Part shown: in pieces, positions 14,516-16,268 of the stretch
How the letters are laid out: each line of letters begins with the position of its first letter
Position numbering within the stretch: position 1 is the stretch's first letter
From: CAYFSC01 sp964345695
Lineage (GTDB): Bacteria > Bacteroidota > Rhodothermia > Rhodothermales > Salinibacteraceae
Assembly (NCBI GenBank): GCA_964345695.1
Contig: CAYFSC010000059.1
Coordinates: 1 to 16,268, forward strand
DNA length: 16,268 nt
Direction: 5' to 3'
Notes under the pieces: generated by a model
Seen by the model: only the letters and a program-made list of their open reading frames with translations
Databases searched by the model: none
What the model was told of the DNA's origin: nothing
Position numbers and translations under genes: made by a program

Positions 14516-16255
14516 ATGCCCATCCTCCAAGAATCCCCGACGACCTGGGACGTATGCATCGTCGGATCCGGCGCAGGCGGCGGCATGGCCGCGAAAGTGC
14601 TCGCGGAAGCCGGGGCCGACGTGCTGCTGCTCGAAGCTGGACCGGAGTGGCATGCGGGTGAAGACGGGCACATGTTTACGTGGAACTACGAGTCGCCTCG
14701 GCGCGGCGCGTCGACCGAAAAGCGGCCGTTCGGCGAGTTCGACGCCTGCATCGGCGGATGGGACATCGACGGGGAGCCCTATACCACCACCGAGGGCACC
14801 GAGTGGGACTGGTTCCGTGCCCGCATGCTCGGCGGACGCACGAACCACTGGGGCCGCATCTCGCTCCGTTTCGGGCCCGACGACTTTCGGGCCGCCAGCC
14901 GCGACGGCCTCGGCGACGACTGGCCCATCGGCTACGACGACCTCAAGCCGTACTACGACCGCGTCGACGATCTCGTCGGCATCTTCGGCACGGAGGAAAA
15001 CATCCCGAACGCCCCTGGCGGAACCTACATGCCCGCCCCGGAGCCGCGCTGCTACGAGAAGCTGATCAAGCAGGGGGGCGCATCGCTCGACATCCCCGTC
15101 ATCCCGTCGCGCCTCTCGATCCTCACCGAAGACCTCAACGGGCGCCAGGCGTGCCACTACTGCGGGCAGTGCAACCGCGGCTGCTCCACGCATTCCAACT
15201 TCTCGTCGGGCCCGGTCCTCATCGAGCCCGCCCTGCAGTCGGGCAACCTGACGCTCCGCACGAACGCGATGGTGCGGAAGGTGACCACCGACGCCAACGG
15301 GCGCGCCACCGGCGTCTCGTTCATCGACACGCAGACGCGCTCCGAGGAGAAGGTGAAGGCGGACGTCGTGGTGCTCGCCGCCAGTGCGTGCGAGACGGCG
15401 CGGCTGCTGCTCAACTCCTCCTCGCCGCAGCACCCCAACGGTCTCGCCAACTCCAGCGACGTCGTCGGCAAATACCTGATGGACTCCACCGGCACCTCCA
15501 TCACGGGCTTCTTCCCGCAGCTTCTCGACCAGCCCGCGCACAACTGCGACGGCGTGGGCGGCATGCACAGCTACATCCCGTGGTGGCTCCACGAGCAGCA
15601 GGACCGGCTCGACTTTCCGCGCGGCTACCACTTCGAGATCTACGGCGGACGCGGCATGCCGGGCTACGGCTACGGCGGCGGCATCCATCGGCTGAACAAT
15701 CAGTTCCCCGGCAACGACGAGGCGAGGAAGAAAGGCGGGGGCGGGTACGGCCAATCCCTCAAGCAGGACTACCGACGCATGTACGGGGCCTTCGTCGGCC
15801 TTGCCGGACGCGGCGAGTCCATCGCGCGCGAGGAACACTACTGCGAGATCGACCCCGACACGGTCGATCAGTACGGCATCCCCGTGCTGCGCTTCAACAT
15901 GGAGTGGAGCGACGCCGAGCTTCGGCAGGCCCGCCACATGCAGGAGACGGCCCGCAAGATCATCGAGGCGGCCGGCGGAACGCCCGTAAACGACATGCCC
16001 GGTGAAGCGGACGACTACGGTCTCCTCACGCCCGGACGCATCATCCACGAGGTCGGCGTCACCCGCATGGGCGACGACCCGAGCACGTCCGTCGTCAACG
16101 CCTACGGGCAGGCGCACGACGTGGACAACCTCTTCGTGGCGGACGGCGGCACCTTCGTCTCCCAGCCGCACAAGAACCCGACGTGGACGATCCTCGCCCT
16201 GTCGATGCGCACCGCCGACTACATCGTCGACCAGCGGCGCAAAGGTGAGCTCTAA
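14516..16255 (+). CDS. GMC-family FAD-dependent oxidoreductase with a four-cysteine motif
   Basis: This 579-residue flavoprotein is of the glucose-methanol-choline family, which oxidises alcohols and sugars. The N-terminus has the FAD dinucleotide fold (WDVCIVGSGAGGGMAA, then VLLLEAG). RMLGGRTNHWG is the family's flavin-contact segment. The C-terminal domain has HEVGVTRMG with His511, VDNLFVADGGTF, and PHKNPTWTILALSMR with His552 and Asn554, the His/Asn pair expected at the active site. Cys213, Cys216, Cys219 and Cys223 form CxxCxxCxxxC, the spacing of [4Fe-4S] ferredoxins, so an electron-transferring cluster is possible. No export signal is seen; related gluconate-type dehydrogenases often depend on a partner subunit for export, and none lies in this window. 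The ATG follows its promoter by about 30 bases, with no Shine-Dalgarno sequence. It diverges from the NagB-LmbE gene. The family is firm and the substrate unknown. Confidence 0.93.
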   Translation: MPILQESPTTWDVCIVGSGAGGGMAAKVLAEAGADVLLLEAGPEWHAGEDGHMFTWNYESPRRGASTEKRPFGEFDACIGGWDIDGEPYTTTEGTEWDWFRARMLGGRTNHWGRISLRFGPDDFRAASRDGLGDDWPIGYDDLKPYYDRVDDLVGIFGTEENIPNAPGGTYMPAPEPRCYEKLIKQGGASLDIPVIPSRLSILTEDLNGRQACHYCGQCNRGCSTHSNFSSGPVLIEPALQSGNLTLRTNAMVRKVTTDANGRATGVSFIDTQTRSEEKVKADVVVLAASACETARLLLNSSSPQHPNGLANSSDVVGKYLMDSTGTSITGFFPQLLDQPAHNCDGVGGMHSYIPWWLHEQQDRLDFPRGYHFEIYGGRGMPGYGYGGGIHRLNNQFPGNDEARKKGGGGYGQSLKQDYRRMYGAFVGLAGRGESIAREEHYCEIDPDTVDQYGIPVLRFNMEWSDAELRQARHMQETARKIIEAAGGTPVNDMPGEADDYGLLTPGRIIHEVGVTRMGDDPSTSVVNAYGQAHDVDNLFVADGGTFVSQPHKNPTWTILALSMRTADYIVDQRRKGEL

Positions 16256-16268
16256 GTTTCTGGTTTCT

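Noticed and set aside
14345..16171. Long minus-strand frame opposite the GMC oxidoreductase
   Set aside because: The FAD and C-terminal GMC motifs prove the plus frame. The minus frame is Val/Ala/Arg-rich noise.

Overview
The window is a gene-dense piece of a high-GC bacterial chromosome with six large genes, one chromate-transporter-type gene among them at the left edge plus five others, and a truncation-free right edge. No RNA genes, CRISPR arrays, insertion sequences or phage genes were seen. The proteins are rich in Asp and Glu, none of the starts has a convincing Shine-Dalgarno sequence, and one promoter fits the Bacteroidota -33/-7 pattern. Together with the gene set (NagB-LmbE fusion, SSS symporter, BNR-propeller exoprotein, GMC oxidoreductase), this suggests a halophilic member of the Rhodothermota/Bacteroidota, such as a relative of Salinibacter. 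That assignment is inference.

Layout. 2-1267 (-) is a two-domain ChrA-type chromate transporter. A roughly 300-base divergent gap with a perfect inverted repeat separates it from two tandem hybrid histidine kinases on + (1569-4325 and 4442-6874). The first kinase is cytosolic with four PAS-like domains. The second is membrane-bound with what look like two extracytoplasmic OB-fold domains and one PAS. Both end in closely related HPK4-like kinase cores and receiver domains, so they look like a duplication with swapped sensors. A hairpin and a good sigma70-type promoter then precede a secreted BNR/Asp-box (sortilin/VPS10-like) beta-propeller protein (7071-10262, +).

That gene converges, with a 22-base gap, on a minus-strand pair: a NagB-LmbE fusion (14236-12242) followed by a sodium:solute symporter (12129-10285). 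Two arrays of 7-bp repeats in opposite orientation sit between the two. The fusion diverges from a GMC-family FAD oxidoreductase (14516-16255, +). The shared upstream region holds two opposed promoter candidates with a dyad between them.

Functional reading. The fusion and symporter could form an amino-sugar uptake and catabolism unit, with deacetylation, deamination and import. The substrate is not shown by the sequence. The kinases and the transporter have no visible direct partner here. The most unusual points are the OB-fold sensor kinase, the Asp-to-Ser change in the NagB active-site loop, the CxxCxxCxxxC motif in the GMC enzyme, and the opposed heptamer arrays.
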